Position numbers and translations under genes: made by a program
Notes under the pieces: model-generated
The model's database searches: none
Told to the model about the DNA's origin: nothing
The model's input: the letters and a program-made list of their open reading frames with translations, nothing else
Source of the DNA: Chthonomonas sp. UBA2387
GTDB taxonomy: Bacteria; Armatimonadota; Fimbriimonadia; Fimbriimonadales; Fimbriimonadaceae
DNA: 60,311 nucleotides
Direction of reading: 5' to 3'
Assembly (NCBI GenBank): GCA_002343445.1
Contig: DDSP01000002.1
Location: forward strand, 42,704 to 103,014
Part shown: piece after piece, positions 43,245 to 51,140 of the stretch
Numbering within the stretch: position 1 is the stretch's first letter
Layout: each line of letters begins with the position of its first letter

Positions 43245-44335
43245 ATGCACTTGGGCCGAATCAAGCGATTGTTGTCCAACTGCTCGATGGCGTGGGCGCT
43301 CCAGCCCGCGACGCGAGCGGTCACGAAGATCGGCGTATAGAGTTCGATCGGGATGCCCAGCAAGTAGTAGGCGTAGGCCGCCGGGAAGTCCACGTTCGGG
43401 TGGATGTTCTTCTCCGCGACCATCACGTTCTCGAGGATCTCGGCGATATCGCCGAAGTTCGTGTTGCCCATGTGCTGGCCGATCTCCTTCGCGAGCTTGG
43501 TCAGGTACATGGCGCGGCTGTCCTGCTTCTTGTACTCCCGGTGGCCGAAGCCCATGATCTTCTTCTTGTTGGCCAGAGCGTCGCGAATCCAGGCCTCGGC
43601 CCTGTCGGCGGTGCCGATCTCGAGGATCATCTTCATGGCCTCCTCGTTCGCGCCTCCATGCAGGGGGCCCTTGAGCGTGCCGATGCCCGTCACGATGCCG
43701 CTGTACAAGTCGCTCAGCGTCGCCACCGTCACCCGGCAAGCGAACGTCGAAGCGTTGAAGCCATGCTCGGCGTACAGGGTGAGCGAGGCGTCCATCACCT
43801 TGGTGGTGTAGGGGTCGGGGTCCTCGCCGAGCAAACAATACAGGAACGTGGCCGCTGTGCCGAGACCGGGCTTGGGCTGGACGGGCTCCTTGCCTTGCAG
43901 GATACGGTAGCCGTTCGCCGTCAACACCCCGGCCTTGGCAACCATGCGTACCGCCTTGCGGAGGTTGGCGTCGCGGTCGTTGGCCGCATAGTCGGGATCG
44001 AACGGCGCAAGCGCCGCAAACCCGACCTTGAGCATGTCCATCGGGTGCGTGGTTTTGGGAAGCTGGGCGATGGCCGTGTAGACCTCGCTGGGGACGGCAC
44101 GCTCGGCCGACAGCGTGGCGTTGAAGGCGTCGAGTTCAGCACGGTTGGGCAGCTTGCCGAACAGCAGCAGGTAGGTCGTCTCTTCGTAGGAACCGAACTC
44201 CGCCAGTTGGTGGACGTCGATGCCGCGATAGGTCAAGCTGCTGCGGTCGCTGTCGATCTCGCTGATCGTGGTGATGCCGGCGATCACGCCTTCGAGTCCG
44301 GGGCTGTAGTTCGGATATTCGGTCGTTGCGCTCAT
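43196..44335 (-). CDS. prpC: 2-methylcitrate synthase / citrate synthase
   Basis: A 379-residue citrate-synthase-family enzyme. Catalytic residues are seen in GPLHGGANEEAM (His), MGFGHREYKKQDSRAMYL (His) and NVDFPAAYAYYLLG (Asp). Short type II-like bacterial length. It lies 17 bp after a methylisocitrate lyase gene in the same orientation, so condensation of propionyl-CoA with oxaloacetate (methylcitrate cycle) is the likely role; citrate synthase activity is also possible. prpD or acnD is not in the window. Overlaps the rhamnosidase 3' end by 49 bp. Confidence 0.85.
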   Translation of the reverse strand: MSATTEYPNYSPGLEGVIAGITTISEIDSDRSSLTYRGIDVHQLAEFGSYEETTYLLLFGKLPNRAELDAFNATLSAERAVPSEVYTAIAQLPKTTHPMDMLKVGFAALAPFDPDYAANDRDANLRKAVRMVAKAGVLTANGYRILQGKEPVQPKPGLGTAATFLYCLLGEDPDPYTTKVMDASLTLYAEHGFNASTFACRVTVATLSDLYSGIVTGIGTLKGPLHGGANEEAMKMILEIGTADRAEAWIRDALANKKKIMGFGHREYKKQDSRAMYLTKLAKEIGQHMGNTNFGDIAEILENVMVAEKNIHPNVDFPAAYAYYLLGIPIELYTPIFVTARVAGWSAHAIEQLDNNRLIRPKCIYDGPKEVAFTPIENR

Positions 44336-44352
44336 GCTGTCCTCGGCGTCGC

Positions 44353-45261
44353 CTACCCTGGGTCGGCAGACCTGTCCTCGATCCGTTCCGACCAGTTCCG
44401 GTCCAGCGCTTCGAAGGCCGCATACTCGACCGTGCCGTACAGTTGCGTCCGGGTGTGCATGCGTTCCAAGAGGGCCGCTTGCGTTCCCGAGCCGATCAAC
44501 TCGGCGTAGGCCTCGCTTATCGCCTTCAACATGACCCGGAACGCGGTCATGGGAAAGATGACGAGATTGTACCCAAGCTCTTTGAACCTGTTTAGGCCCA
44601 AAATCGGCGTCTTGCCGAACTCGGTCATGTTCGCCAGCAGCGGCACGTCGAGGGCTTTGCGGAACGCCTCGAACTCGGCCTCGGAGGTCAGGCCCTCGGG
44701 GAAAACGGCGTCAGCCCCGGCGTCTACGTAGGCTTTCGCGCGTTCGATCGCAGCATCCAAGCTTTCGACTCCGCGCGCATCGGTGCGGGCGATGATCAGG
44801 AAATCCGAGTCGGCCTTCGATTCCACCGCCGCCAGGACCTTCTTCGCCATGTCCTGCGTGGGAACGACTTCCTTCCCGTCCAGATGGCCGCACCGCTTGG
44901 GGCTGACTTGGTCCTCCAGATGCAACCCGGCCAGCCCCGCCCGCTCGAACTCGTGCACCGTCCGCCGCACGTTGAGCGCGTCGCCGTATCCCGTGTCGGC
45001 GTCGGCGATGCAGGGCACGCTCGTGGCTTGGACGATGAGGCTCGCGAACTGCGCCATCTCGGTCATCGTGATCAGCGCGATGTCCGGGACGGCCAGGTTG
45101 GCGTTCGTCACGCCCGCCCCCGAAATGTACAGCGCCTTCGCACCTTGGTCGGCAGCGACCTTCGCCGAAAGGGCGTTGAATACCCCTGGGAGCAGCACCG
45201 TGTCCTCGGCCATCAGCTCGCGCAACACGCGTCCGGGCGAAGCGAGGGGCGGATTCAGCAT
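44353..45261 (-). CDS. prpB: Methylisocitrate lyase
   Basis: Splits 2-methylisocitrate to succinate and pyruvate. The 302-residue PEP-mutase/isocitrate-lyase family protein carries the signature loop SPKRCGHLDGKEV, the metal site DADTGYGDALNV and HLEDQ. Close relatives include oxaloacetate decarboxylases and PEP mutases; the KRCGH form and the adjacent prpC support PrpB. The start ATG 45261 lies 6 nt behind TACGCT; the longer frame to 45291 is rejected. Confidence 0.9.
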   Translation of the reverse strand: MLNPPLASPGRVLRELMAEDTVLLPGVFNALSAKVAADQGAKALYISGAGVTNANLAVPDIALITMTEMAQFASLIVQATSVPCIADADTGYGDALNVRRTVHEFERAGLAGLHLEDQVSPKRCGHLDGKEVVPTQDMAKKVLAAVESKADSDFLIIARTDARGVESLDAAIERAKAYVDAGADAVFPEGLTSEAEFEAFRKALDVPLLANMTEFGKTPILGLNRFKELGYNLVIFPMTAFRVMLKAISEAYAELIGSGTQAALLERMHTRTQLYGTVEYAAFEALDRNWSERIEDRSADPG

Positions 45262-45267
45262 GCTCCG

Positions 45268-45273
45268 AGCGTA
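45268..45273 (-). promoter_or_regulatory. -10 box TACGCT of prpBC
   Basis: TACGCT on the minus strand ends 6 nt before the prpB ATG. Confidence 0.5.
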
Positions 45274-45301
45274 CCGCCTCGACCCTGCCAAGCCTTAGCG
45301 C

Positions 45302-46285
45302 CTAGGAGAACAACCCCATCCGCCGCTTGGTGATTCGGATCGTGTCGGCCGCGATGCTGCGCGCATACTCCGTCCCTTGGTGCAGCGTGCGTTCCAGCTC
45401 GCCCCGGTCGGAATAGAAGCCCCGGAAGCGCTCCTGAAACGGCTCCAAGAACCCGACGACGGTTTCCGCAACGGTCTTCTTCAGGTCGCCGTACCGCATG
45501 CCCTGGAAGTGCCCCTTGACTTGTTCGTCGCTCCATCCCGAGAGCGCTTGGTGGATGGTCAGGAGGTTCGCCACTCCCGGCCCCATCGTGTCGAAATCCA
45601 CGTGCGGTTGCGAATCGGTGGTGGCCCGCATGATCTTCTTGCGGGCAGCTTCCGGCGCATCCAGCAACCCGATCGCGTGCCCCGCTCCGGTCTCTGACTT
45701 GCTCATCTTCTTCGTCGGATCGTCCAGGCCCATGATCCGCGCGCCGACCGTCGGCAGCTTGGTCTCCGGGATGACGAACGTCTCGCCGTACAGGCGGTTG
45801 AACCGCTCCGCGATGTCCCGCGTAAGCTCGAGGTGTTGGCTCTGGTCGTCGCCCACGGGCACGATCGCCGCGTTGTAGAGCAGGATGTCGGCGGCCATGA
45901 GCACGGGGTACTGGAGCAACCCGTCCGTGACCTCGACCTGCTTCTCCGACTTCGACTTGAACTGCGTCATCCGCTGGAGCCAGCCGATCGGGGTGACGCA
46001 CGTGAGCATCCAGGCCAACTCGGCGTGTTCGGGAGCCATGGACTGCACCATGATGTGCGCCTTCTCGGGCTCGATCCCGCAAGCCAGCAGGATGGCGGCG
46101 AACTCGAGCGTCCGCTTCTGAAGGTCTTCGGGGTCTTGGTACACCGTGACCGCGTGGAGGTCCACGATGCCGAAGATGCAGTCGTAGTCGTCTTGCACCG
46201 AGGCCCACTGTCGGAACGCGCCGAGGTAGTTGCCGAGGTGAACGTGGCCGCTGGGCTGGGCGGCGGTGAAGACGCGCTTTTTCAT
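45302..46285 (-). CDS. trpS: Tryptophanyl-tRNA synthetase
   Basis: Charges tRNA-Trp. The 327-residue class I synthetase has the HIGH-like motif PSGHVHLGNYLGAF and the KMSKS loop in KKMSKSETGAG, plus GLLQYPVLMAADIL and VGDDQSQHLELTRDIA. Length is normal. The ATG at 46285 gives the family N-terminus MKKRVFTAAQPSG; TACAAC 12 nt upstream is a possible -10 box. Confidence 0.97.
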   Translation of the reverse strand: MKKRVFTAAQPSGHVHLGNYLGAFRQWASVQDDYDCIFGIVDLHAVTVYQDPEDLQKRTLEFAAILLACGIEPEKAHIMVQSMAPEHAELAWMLTCVTPIGWLQRMTQFKSKSEKQVEVTDGLLQYPVLMAADILLYNAAIVPVGDDQSQHLELTRDIAERFNRLYGETFVIPETKLPTVGARIMGLDDPTKKMSKSETGAGHAIGLLDAPEAARKKIMRATTDSQPHVDFDTMGPGVANLLTIHQALSGWSDEQVKGHFQGMRYGDLKKTVAETVVGFLEPFQERFRGFYSDRGELERTLHQGTEYARSIAADTIRITKRRMGLFS

Positions 46286-46308
46286 GGGACGGCGAAGGTT
46301 GTACCCGC

Positions 46309-47715
46309 TCAGACCAGCCCGAGACGCTCGGCCTGAGCCGAGGACAACAGCCCTTCGGGGTCCCACTCGGCTTTGCGCGTCCGCAGCCGAGTCAACGTCT
46401 CGTCGCCGAGGTACGCCCGCGCATCCTCGGGACGGAGCGTGGCGTCCTTGGCCAAATAGAACCGCCCGCCGGCCTCTAAAACGAGTTCGTTCATACGGTG
46501 CGCCAGGCGCCGCACTTCCGGCCAGTTGCGCTCGGTCACCTTGAAGTCAAGGGCCAGCGAATACCCGTCCACCCCGTGCGAGAGCAGGAACCGATCGGGC
46601 CGATGCCGCTTGAACACGGCCAAGAACGACTCCAGCCGCGCCTCCTGCTGCATCCGGAACTGCTCGGCGAAAACCCTCCGGGCATGCTCTTTCGGTACGA
46701 ACGACTGGTACTGGATGAAGCCACCGGGCAGGTACGCCCGTTGCCAATTGGGGACGTAATCCAAAAGGAACGAAAACGCAACCAGGCTTTGCGGGTGCGG
46801 CTTGCCGTGCCCCAGCAGCCGGGATGCCGTGTACTTGGCCCAATTGATCTGGCGCATCCCCCAGCGGTTGTTCAACTTCTTCAGGTACCGCCATACCATA
46901 GACTTCGGAAAGAAGCCGAGAATGGTGTCCGGCAGGTCTTGCCGGTCCATCCTCAACGAGGAGGGCCGCTCGGCCGGCTCGTCGAGGTACCACGCGGCGT
47001 GGAAGAGTCCCCTGCCGCACGACTTCCCTTTCGCGAACGCATCCACCCAGCCCACCATGTAGTCGGCGTCGCCTTCGAACCGCTCCATGCACGCGAACTG
47101 CTCTTCCCAGTCGGCGCACGAAAGCGGCAGGACCCGCAAATCGCCGGACGAGACCCGCTTCATCTGCAGCGTTGCGCGGGTGATCACGCCCAGCAAGCCC
47201 GCCGAGGAAATCGCCTCGTAGAACGCGTCGTCGTCGGGTTGCAGGATCAGGGTCCTGCCGCTCGGCGTCAGCACTTCGATCTCCGTGACGTGCTCGCCGA
47301 TCGTGCCCTTTCGGTAGGCGTTCTTGCCGTGGATGTTCATGGCCAGCGCACCTCCCAGCGTCGGGAACATCGTGCCGCTGACCACGGGCGGCCACCAGCC
47401 GTCCTCTAGCGTGTGCCGCCAAATCTGCTCCAGCGTAACGCCTGCTTCGGCCGTCAGGAGCCCCGTTTCCGGGTCCCAAGCGAGGATGTTGTTCATGCGC
47501 CGAAAGTCGAGGATCAGGCCTTCGGGCAACAGGGCGGCATCGCCATAGCTCCTGCCCGAACCGCGAATCACGACCTTCCGGCCCGAACGCCTCGCCGCTT
47601 CAAACACGTCGCGGATACCCTCGACCGAAGTCGGTCGGTACCAGTAGCCGTCGCCCTGGGCCACCATGCCGAAGCCGGTCGCTCTGCCGATTCGTTCGTT
47701 CGAGGGCCCGTCCAT
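46309..47715 (-). CDS. DprE1-like FAD oxidoreductase (decaprenylphosphoryl-ribose oxidase type)
   Basis: A 468-residue FAD-dependent oxidase of the VAO family. The FAD region shows IRGSGRSYGDAALL, GTMFPTLGGALAMNIHGKN and GVITRATLQMK; the C-terminal cap has LPGGFIQYQSFVP and GGRFYLAKDATL, whose Lys matches the essential Lys of mycobacterial DprE1. At the position of the DprE1 cysteine targeted by benzothiazinones (N-I-C-V-D-F) this protein has SLALDF, an Ala. It is the third gene of an operon with a UbiA prenyltransferase and an SDR; with DprE2 it would epimerise polyprenyl-phosphoryl ribose to arabinose. Confidence 0.82.
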   Translation of the reverse strand: MDGPSNERIGRATGFGMVAQGDGYWYRPTSVEGIRDVFEAARRSGRKVVIRGSGRSYGDAALLPEGLILDFRRMNNILAWDPETGLLTAEAGVTLEQIWRHTLEDGWWPPVVSGTMFPTLGGALAMNIHGKNAYRKGTIGEHVTEIEVLTPSGRTLILQPDDDAFYEAISSAGLLGVITRATLQMKRVSSGDLRVLPLSCADWEEQFACMERFEGDADYMVGWVDAFAKGKSCGRGLFHAAWYLDEPAERPSSLRMDRQDLPDTILGFFPKSMVWRYLKKLNNRWGMRQINWAKYTASRLLGHGKPHPQSLVAFSFLLDYVPNWQRAYLPGGFIQYQSFVPKEHARRVFAEQFRMQQEARLESFLAVFKRHRPDRFLLSHGVDGYSLALDFKVTERNWPEVRRLAHRMNELVLEAGGRFYLAKDATLRPEDARAYLGDETLTRLRTRKAEWDPEGLLSSAQAERLGLV

Positions 47716-48443
47716 CACACCTTCAGCTTGCGGAAGAGCCTCGTCGGGAAGTTGCGGATGATCCAGAAGATCAACCGATGCGTCGGCTTGAGGAAGCAAT
47801 CGCGCCCCAGCGACGCCTTGGCGAGAATCATCCGGGCGGCGTCCTTGGCGGGCATGGCCCCCGCCAGATTGAGCCTGGCCGTCATCTCCGTTTGCACGGG
47901 ACCCGGCTTGATCGTGGTGACCGTCACCCCGTGCTTGGAGAGCCGGTTGCGTAGGGCCTCTAGGTAGGCGTGCAGGAACGCTTTGCTGGCGTTGTACACG
48001 GGTTGGCCGACCCTTCCCCGCTCTCCGGCCACGCTTCCGACACCCACGATGGTGCCGCTCCTCGTGTTCTGGAACCGGGTCGCCGCTTGATTCAGCCAGG
48101 CGACCGCACCGAGCGCGTTGACCTCGATCATCGAGCGGTCCTTGGCGAAGTCGAACTCCGACGGTCCAACCTCGGGCATCACGCCGCTGCAGTAGACCAC
48201 GAGGTCGAGCCCGCCAAGCCGACCCGTGGTCTCCACAAACAAGGCGGGCACGTCGTCGTAGGCGATCACGTCGTGGACGACCCCGAACACGAGGTCGGGA
48301 TGGGCGCGTTCGAGTTCTTCAAGACGGTCGCCTCGACGAGCCACGGCGGCCACCTTGCACCCCGACTCGGCGAGCAACAAGGTCAGTTCGCGCCCGATGC
48401 CCGAACTGGCTCCGACGACGATGGCGTGGTGGTATTTGCTCAT
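47715..48443 (-). CDS. DprE2-like short-chain dehydrogenase
   Basis: A 242-residue SDR: NAD(P) motif VVGASSGIGREL, catalytic Ser in VGVGSVAGERG and YNASK (Tyr-x-x-x-Lys). The C-terminus (LIFWIIRNFPTRLFRKLKV) is basic and hydrophobic, suggesting membrane association, as in DprE2. The gene overlaps the UbiA gene (ATGA) and the DprE1-like gene (TGATG), so all three are co-translated. The predicted step is reduction of the 2'-keto intermediate to polyprenyl-phosphoryl arabinose. Confidence 0.82.
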   Translation of the reverse strand: MSKYHHAIVVGASSGIGRELTLLLAESGCKVAAVARRGDRLEELERAHPDLVFGVVHDVIAYDDVPALFVETTGRLGGLDLVVYCSGVMPEVGPSEFDFAKDRSMIEVNALGAVAWLNQAATRFQNTRSGTIVGVGSVAGERGRVGQPVYNASKAFLHAYLEALRNRLSKHGVTVTTIKPGPVQTEMTARLNLAGAMPAKDAARMILAKASLGRDCFLKPTHRLIFWIIRNFPTRLFRKLKV

Positions 48444-49330
48444 GGTTGATGACCGTCCACGATGGGAATGCGGACGCCCTGCATGGCCAAAGCGGCGGCG
48501 ACGAGGAACAAGACGATGCTCGCCAGCATGTGCCGATCGGAGAAAACCACGTTCTCCGGCTCGCCGCCCTCGCCATCCTTGAACACCAGAAACACGTAGC
48601 GGCAGATCCCGTAGCCGACGAAGAGCGACGTGAGGAACAGGCTGGGGTGCGTTCGCGCCGTCTCGCTGAGGATCGAATAGATCCCGTAAAAGACCATCGC
48701 CACGCAGGCCGACATGACGACGAGGGCATCGAGCGCCGCCCGCGAGTAGCCTGCCAGCGCCTCGCGAGACGTCGAGTCTCCGCCCTGCAAATCGAACTCG
48801 TGCCGACGCTTGGCAAACCCGAGTTGAAGGGCGAGAGCCCCCGTACAGACCAGAAGCCACGGCGAGATGAGCACGACCACCGCCGAGGCCCCAATGGCCG
48901 CTCGCAAGATGAAACCCACCGAGATGGTGAACACGTCCGCGACGGGCATCGCCTTGAGCCAGCCGTTGTAAAGCCCCTGCAACGCCACGTAGACCCCCGC
49001 GATGACCAGCGTGGTGGTGTTCAGGAGCGCAGCCAAGCCAAGTCCACCGGCGAGCATCGCACCCAAAACCATCCAAGCCGTGGAAACCGACACCCGGCCC
49101 GAGGCGATCGGGCGATTCTTCTTGACGGGATGCGCGCGGTCCCGGTCGCGGTCGAGGACGTCGTTGACGATATAGACTGCCGAACTGCACAGGCACATGG
49201 CCGCGAAACACAGCAGGGCTCTGTCCACAGAGTCGGAATCGCCCATCCTGCCCGCGAATAGCGGGGCCGCGAACACCAGCAGGTTCTTCGACCACTGCTT
49301 GGGGCGCAACAACCGCAACACCGGGGGCAT
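48440..49330 (-). CDS. UbiA prenyltransferase, DPPR-synthase type
   Basis: A 296-residue UbiA-superfamily membrane enzyme with about eight to nine helices. It resembles mycobacterial decaprenyl-phosphate phosphoribosyltransferase (Rv3806c) along its length: LRPKQWSKNLLVFAAPL, SAVYIVNDVLDRDRDRAHP and KKNRPIASG at the N-terminal Asp-rich motif, and the C-terminal GGEPENVVFSDRHML. It would transfer 5-phosphoribose to polyprenyl phosphate, the first committed step of the arabinose donor. First gene of the operon; CACAAT ends 7 nt before the ATG. Confidence 0.85.
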   Translation of the reverse strand: MPPVLRLLRPKQWSKNLLVFAAPLFAGRMGDSDSVDRALLCFAAMCLCSSAVYIVNDVLDRDRDRAHPVKKNRPIASGRVSVSTAWMVLGAMLAGGLGLAALLNTTTLVIAGVYVALQGLYNGWLKAMPVADVFTISVGFILRAAIGASAVVVLISPWLLVCTGALALQLGFAKRRHEFDLQGGDSTSREALAGYSRAALDALVVMSACVAMVFYGIYSILSETARTHPSLFLTSLFVGYGICRYVFLVFKDGEGGEPENVVFSDRHMLASIVLFLVAAALAMQGVRIPIVDGHQP

Positions 49331-49337
49331 CGCCCTG

Positions 49338-49343
49338 ATTGTG
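49338..49343 (-). promoter_or_regulatory. -10 box CACAAT of the arabinose-donor operon
   Basis: CACAAT on the minus strand ends 7 nt before the ATG at 49330. Confidence 0.5.
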
Positions 49344-49368
49344 CACCAATCGGCGGGTGCGAACCCGG

Positions 49369-49815
49369 CTACTTGGCCAGCAGGTCGCGAATCTCTCGCA
49401 GAAGCACCACGTCCTCGGGCGGCGCGGCTGGCGCGGCTGGAGCCTCGGCCTGCTTCTTCTCGAACTGCTCGCGCAGGCGGTTCATTCCCTTGACCAGCAT
49501 GAAGACGGCGCCCGCGACCAGCAGGAACGAGATGAGGCTGTTCAGGAAGAGCCCGTAATTGAGCGTGATCGCCCCGTCCGCAGCGGCTTCCTCCACCGTG
49601 CTGTAGACAACCTCGGCGGTTTTGCCCGGCTTGAGCACCATGAACTTCTGCGCAAAGTTGACGCTGCCCGTCAACGCGCCTAGCGGCGGCATCAACAGGT
49701 CCTTGACCACGGAATTGACCACCGACGTGAACGCCGCGCCGATGATGATGCCGACGGCCATGTCGATCATGTTGCCCTTGAGGGCGAACTGTTTGAATTC
49801 CTCGACGAGCTTCAT
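49369..49815 (-). CDS. mscL: Large-conductance mechanosensitive channel
   Basis: MscL opens under membrane tension to release osmolytes. The 148-residue protein has the amphipathic N-terminus (LVEEFKQFALKGNMIDMAVG), the pore helix GIIIGAAFTSVVNSVVKDLLMPPLG, a periplasmic loop, TM2 and a C-terminal bundle with an Ala/Pro-rich linker (EAPAAPAAPPEDV). The ATG at 49815 is the family start and lies 7 nt behind TAATCT. Confidence 0.96.
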   Translation of the reverse strand: MKLVEEFKQFALKGNMIDMAVGIIIGAAFTSVVNSVVKDLLMPPLGALTGSVNFAQKFMVLKPGKTAEVVYSTVEEAAADGAITLNYGLFLNSLISFLLVAGAVFMLVKGMNRLREQFEKKQAEAPAAPAAPPEDVVLLREIRDLLAK

Positions 49816-49822
49816 CGCGCGC

Positions 49823-49828
49823 AGATTA
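49823..49828 (-). promoter_or_regulatory. -10 box TAATCT of mscL
   Basis: TAATCT on the minus strand ends 7 nt before the mscL ATG, in the 16-bp gap after the SDR stop. Confidence 0.55.
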
Positions 49829-49831
49829 CCG

Positions 49832-50629
49832 TCACCAAGCCGTCCATCCACCGTCTACGACCAGATTCGACCCAGTCATGTACGCCGAGGCGTCCGAGAG
49901 CAGGAAGACGAGCGCACCATCGTAGTCGTGCCGGTCGGCCATCCGCCGCATCGGCATGCGCTTGGCGTACTCGTTCAGGAAGGACTCGTCCTGATGGTTG
50001 AACACCCCGGCGAGCGTCAGCGTGTTGACGCGCACGCCCTTCTCGGCCCAATACACGGCCAGGTAGCGCGTCATGTTGAGCAGGGCCGACTTCGACGCCG
50101 AGTATGCGACGGGCTTGTAGAAGGCCTCGCCCCGGTCGCGGCGGTACTGGTAGATGTCCTGGTTCGGGGAGACGAGGCCGTAGATCGAGCCGATGTTGAC
50201 CACCGATCCGCCTCCGGATGCCGCCATCGCGCCGCCAAACACCTGACAACACAGGAAGACACCCTTGACGTTGACCTCCATCACCCGTTCGAACGACGCC
50301 TCTGGATAGGTCTCGAACGGCCCGTTCTCTTGAAGCGGCGCATTGGGAGGCGAGTCGAGCGCAGCGTTGTTGATCAGTCCCACCGGTTCGCCAAGCTCCG
50401 CGCGAATGCGCCCAAGAGCATGCTCCAGCGATTCCCGCGAGGTGACGTCGGCCTGCAACACCAAGCCGCCCTCGGGGTTCGGCGTGCCCTCTGGCACCCG
50501 CGCATCCAGCACGGCTACCCGGGCTCCGCGAGCCGTCAGGGTTTCGGTGTACGCGCGGCCCAGTTGCCCAAGCCCACCGGTCACCACGATGACGCGGCCC
50601 GTCAAATCGAAAAGGGGATCATGCTTCAC
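49832..50629 (-). CDS. SDR oxidoreductase, PtmA-like (nonulosonic acid cluster)
   Basis: A 265-residue short-chain dehydrogenase: VVTGGLGQLGRAY cofactor motif, NIGSIYGLVSPNQDIY with the catalytic Ser, YSASKSALLN with Tyr-Lys, and a C-terminal GSNLVVDGGW. The NIGSIYG.VSP...IY form with an insertion before YSASK is typical of SDRs in flagellin-glycosylation and legionaminic/pseudaminic clusters (PtmA). GTG start at 50629, 11 bp overlap with the phosphatase gene. Third gene of the operon. Confidence 0.8.
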   Translation of the reverse strand: MKHDPLFDLTGRVIVVTGGLGQLGRAYTETLTARGARVAVLDARVPEGTPNPEGGLVLQADVTSRESLEHALGRIRAELGEPVGLINNAALDSPPNAPLQENGPFETYPEASFERVMEVNVKGVFLCCQVFGGAMAASGGGSVVNIGSIYGLVSPNQDIYQYRRDRGEAFYKPVAYSASKSALLNMTRYLAVYWAEKGVRVNTLTLAGVFNHQDESFLNEYAKRMPMRRMADRHDYDGALVFLLSDASAYMTGSNLVVDGGWTAW

Positions 50630-51140
50630 GGTTCAATGCCTCCACGATCAGGTCGCACACTTCGCGCACTGCCCCGTGTCCGCCGAGCATCTTCGTCCGA
50701 TACGCCGCCAAGGGCACCACGCTCGGATGGGCGTCGGCCACCACCACCGGGAAGCCCACAGCGGCCAGACAATCGAGGTCGTTCACGTCGTTGCCCACGT
50801 AGCCCACCTCATGAAGCCCAAGGCCCCGCGCCAGAGCGAGCCCCTGCAGCAGACCCAGTTTGTCGGCCACGCCCTGGTGGCACTCGAGGCGAAGCTTGGC
50901 GCACCGGTGGCCCACCACGGGATTGACTTCGGTGCTGATCACGACAAGATGGATGCCCATCTCCCTCAGCCGAGCAAGGCCGAAGCCTTCCCATCGCGAG
51001 CAACGCACCATCTCGGTCCCATCCTCGCTCACGTAGACGGCGTTGTCGGTCATCACGCCGTCGAAGTCGAACGCCATCATCCGCAACGGTCTGATCCGCT
51101 CTCGGAGTGCGCCCAACAGACCGGGTTCGAACTCGATCAT
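50619..51140 (-). CDS. KdsC-like HAD phosphatase
   Basis: A 173-residue HAD family IIIA phosphatase: the nucleophile motif MAFDFDGVMTDN, VISTE, VADKLGLLQ and GYVGNDVNDLDCL. In this context, behind NeuB, it probably dephosphorylates a 9-phospho-nonulosonate rather than KDO 8-phosphate. ATG 51140 overlaps the neuB stop (ATGA). The longer open frame upstream is a shadow of neuB. Confidence 0.88.
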   Translation of the reverse strand: MIEFEPGLLGALRERIRPLRMMAFDFDGVMTDNAVYVSEDGTEMVRCSRWEGFGLARLREMGIHLVVISTEVNPVVGHRCAKLRLECHQGVADKLGLLQGLALARGLGLHEVGYVGNDVNDLDCLAAVGFPVVVADAHPSVVPLAAYRTKMLGGHGAVREVCDLIVEALNREA

